This document shows positions 14,400 through 16,171 of a DNA stretch of 16,171 nucleotides, piece by piece. The DNA lies in contig JABMQB010000571.1 of NCBI GenBank assembly GCA_013203525.1, positions 1-16,171 on the forward strand, written 5' to 3'. The notes under the pieces are model-generated. The model was not told the origin of the DNA. It ran no database searches and was given only the letters and a program-made list of their open reading frames with translations. The number at the start of each line of letters is the position of its first letter. The first letter of the stretch is position 1. Origin of the DNA: Mariniphaga sp. Lineage in GTDB: Bacteria; Bacteroidota; Bacteroidia; Bacteroidales; Prolixibacteraceae. Made by a program: the position numbers and the translations under genes.

Positions 14400-16171
14400 T
14401 TAACCTTTTTTAATCTCTTCTCTTTTCAAAACCAATGCTGTTCGTGCAGGAAAGTAAAGTTTTAAATAATGTTGGCTCTTGGCATCTCCTGCCGGAAGTG
14501 TATAATATGCCAGTTTTTCATCAACACGGTCGTACCCACCAAAACTTCCTGAATCGGTATTTAGTATAATCCTGTATTTGCCGGCACCTAATGGAATACC
14601 ATAATCGGTAAATGATTGCGATGGATTAAAATTAAATACAAATAAGAATGGTCCCCGATGGAATGCCAGTACTTTATCGGGTTTATTTTCAACAACACTG
14701 TCAACCGAAGGATAAGAAAGCAGGTTCGATGAATCAACAAAATTTATCATCTCTTTATCGAAATCGTAAAGCCAATGAAACTTCAAATCTGTATCTTCAG
14801 CAATGCTCCAGATTCTGCGGGCGTGTTTATAGGACCATGCATTCCCTTCGCGAGGAAAATCGATCCATTCAGGATGCCCAAATTCATTCCCCATAAAATT
14901 AAGATAGGCTCCACCAGCAGCAGAAAGTGTTGCCAACCTGATCATTTTATGCAAGGCAATTCCCCGCTCAACAATCATATTTTGCTGGTCTTTCCGCATA
15001 CTGAAATACATCTCCTTGTCGATCAACCGGAAAATTATTGTTTTGTCTCCCACCAAAGCCTGGTCATGAGATTCGGCATAACTAACAACTTTTTCATCCA
15101 TCCGTTTTGAGGTAAGCTGATGGAATAATTCACCCATATCCCATTCATTATCCGATTTTTCTTTGATGGTTTTTATCCAGAAATCGGGTAATCCCATAGC
15201 CATCCTCAAATCAAATCCTAATCCATAATCATCGACCGATGATGCCAATCCGGGCATTCCGCTCATATCTTCTGCAATAGAAATTGCATTGGGTTTAATT
15301 TCATGAATCAATTGATTTGCTAGTTTAAAATATACAATCGCTTCCTGATCAGTATTACCTCCAAAATAATCATCGTAGTTTGTAAATGCTTTACCAAGAC
15401 CGTGGTTGTAATAAAGCATGCTGGTAACACCATCGAATCTAAAGCCATCGAAATTAAAAACTTCGAGCCAGTATTTTATATTTGAAAGAAGGAAATGAAT
15501 CACCTGATTTTTGCCATAATTAAAACAGTATGAATCCCATGCCGGATGTTCTCCTTTTAGGCCATCGTGAAAAAACTGATATCGTGTACCATCATAATTC
15601 CCAAGGCCTTCCACTTCATTTTTTACAGCATGTGAATGCACCAGATCCATAATAACAGCTATGCCCATTCCATGTGCTTCATCAATTAATTGTTTTAATT
15701 CTTCGGGAGTTCCGAAACGTGATGATGGAGCAAAAAAACTTGAAACATGATATCCAAAACTTCCATAATAAGGATGCTCTGGTATGGCCATAAACTGGAT
15801 TGTATTGTACCCGTTTTCTTTTACTTTAGGCAAAGTATTTTTCCTGAATTCGTTATAAGTATGCACCCTTTCTTCTTCACCTGCCATCCCGATATGTGCT
15901 TCATAAATCAAGGGATTTTCAGTTCTTAATTCAGTTTTCTTATTCTTCCATTTAAATGGTTTTTCGGGCAACCATACCTGGGCATTAAATATATGTGTGT
16001 TTTCATCCTGAACAACACGTGTTGCCCAGGCAGGAATTCGTTTGTCACTGCCTCCATTCCAATGAATGGAAAGAGCATAAAGGTCTTCATGATTTAGGTC
16101 ACCAGTTTTTAACCGAAGGTTCCAATTCCCATTCTCACCTTTTTCAAACTTAAATTTCTCATCCTCTTCCC
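14400..16171 (-). CDS. glgB: 1,4-alpha-glucan branching enzyme, GH13_8-like (5' end outside window)
   Basis: The gene forms alpha-1,6 branches by cutting and transferring alpha-1,4-glucan segments. The reading frame stays open from the TAA at 14400-14402 to the window edge, giving 589 visible residues; the TTG at 15969-15971 is not the start, because in-frame codons upstream encode a continuing CBM48-like domain (WNLRLKTGDL, LSIHWNGGSDKRIPAWATRV). Counting from the first complete codon at the edge, the GH13 barrel begins near residue 85 with IYEAHIGM, and the catalytic residues are D246 (GFRFDGV, nucleophile), E300 (SIAEDMSG, acid/base) and D369 (AESHDQ). The C-terminal beta domain contains FVFNFNPSQSFTDYG. 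Motifs such as YYNHGLGKAF, DYFGG, GYLNFMGNEFGHPEWIDFPR are strikingly like human and plant branching enzymes rather than the E. coli type. Roughly 80-100 N-terminal residues are missing. It is the first visible gene of the glycogen cluster; its promoter lies outside. Confidence 0.95.
   Translation of the reverse strand, partial: EEDEKFKFEKGENGNWNLRLKTGDLNHEDLYALSIHWNGGSDKRIPAWATRVVQDENTHIFNAQVWLPEKPFKWKNKKTELRTENPLIYEAHIGMAGEEERVHTYNEFRKNTLPKVKENGYNTIQFMAIPEHPYYGSFGYHVSSFFAPSSRFGTPEELKQLIDEAHGMGIAVIMDLVHSHAVKNEVEGLGNYDGTRYQFFHDGLKGEHPAWDSYCFNYGKNQVIHFLLSNIKYWLEVFNFDGFRFDGVTSMLYYNHGLGKAFTNYDDYFGGNTDQEAIVYFKLANQLIHEIKPNAISIAEDMSGMPGLASSVDDYGLGFDLRMAMGLPDFWIKTIKEKSDNEWDMGELFHQLTSKRMDEKVVSYAESHDQALVGDKTIIFRLIDKEMYFSMRKDQQNMIVERGIALHKMIRLATLSAAGGAYLNFMGNEFGHPEWIDFPREGNAWSYKHARRIWSIAEDTDLKFHWLYDFDKEMINFVDSSNLLSYPSVDSVVENKPDKVLAFHRGPFLFVFNFNPSQSFTDYGIPLGAGKYRIILNTDSGSFGGYDRVDEKLAYYTLPAGDAKSQHYLKLYFPARTALVLKREEIKKG

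Noticed and set aside
15969..15971. TTG as start codon of the branching enzyme
   Set aside because: The frame continues upstream without a stop and encodes a plausible CBM48-like domain, so the true start lies beyond the window.

Overview
The window looks like a chromosomal piece of a Bacteroidota (Bacteroidetes) genome. The basis is an AT-rich composition, weak or absent Shine-Dalgarno sequences, TAnnTTTG-type -7 promoter boxes, a GSCFA-domain protein, and a GH57 / glycogen-synthase-like GT4 / debranching-enzyme gene trio that I recall as typical of that phylum. Species cannot be read from the sequence.

Left edge (1-850): two small minus-strand genes. One encodes a 71-residue protein with a signal peptide. 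The other is a short conserved-looking gene broken by a single-base frameshift; removing one base from the CCC run at 451-453 restores a 104-residue protein. The 175-base gap before the next gene holds a perfect 8-bp inverted repeat and a candidate -7 box.

Middle (851-5918, plus strand): a two-gene unit with an 8-base overlap. An Nramp-fold membrane transporter, which lacks the usual metal-ligand motifs, is followed by a 1252-residue HyuA-HyuB fusion of the 5-oxoprolinase/hydantoinase family. The overlap suggests translational coupling and a joint job: uptake and ATP-dependent ring opening (or carboxylation) of a small substrate.

Between the convergent units (5919-6021) lies a ~100-bp imperfect hairpin built from CGCAAAG/CTTTGCG units. 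It is probably a dispersed repeat that also acts as a bidirectional terminator.

Right part (6022-16171, minus strand): a six-gene glycogen metabolism cluster. In transcription order it is glgB (branching enzyme, eukaryote-like GH13_8 type, cut by the window edge), a GSCFA-domain protein, an amylo-alpha-1,6-glucosidase-type debranching enzyme, a glycogen-synthase-like GT4 glycosyltransferase, a GH57 alpha-amylase-like protein, and glgP (alpha-glucan phosphorylase). Spacings are 3, 75, 12, 10 and 121 nt. The 121-nt gap before glgP carries a good Bacteroidota promoter, so glgP can probably also be transcribed alone. Together the genes cover chain elongation, branching, debranching and phosphorolysis. 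No ADP-glucose pyrophosphorylase gene is seen. The GH57 protein has Asn where the family's catalytic acid/base Asp is expected, which suggests a non-hydrolytic or altered role.
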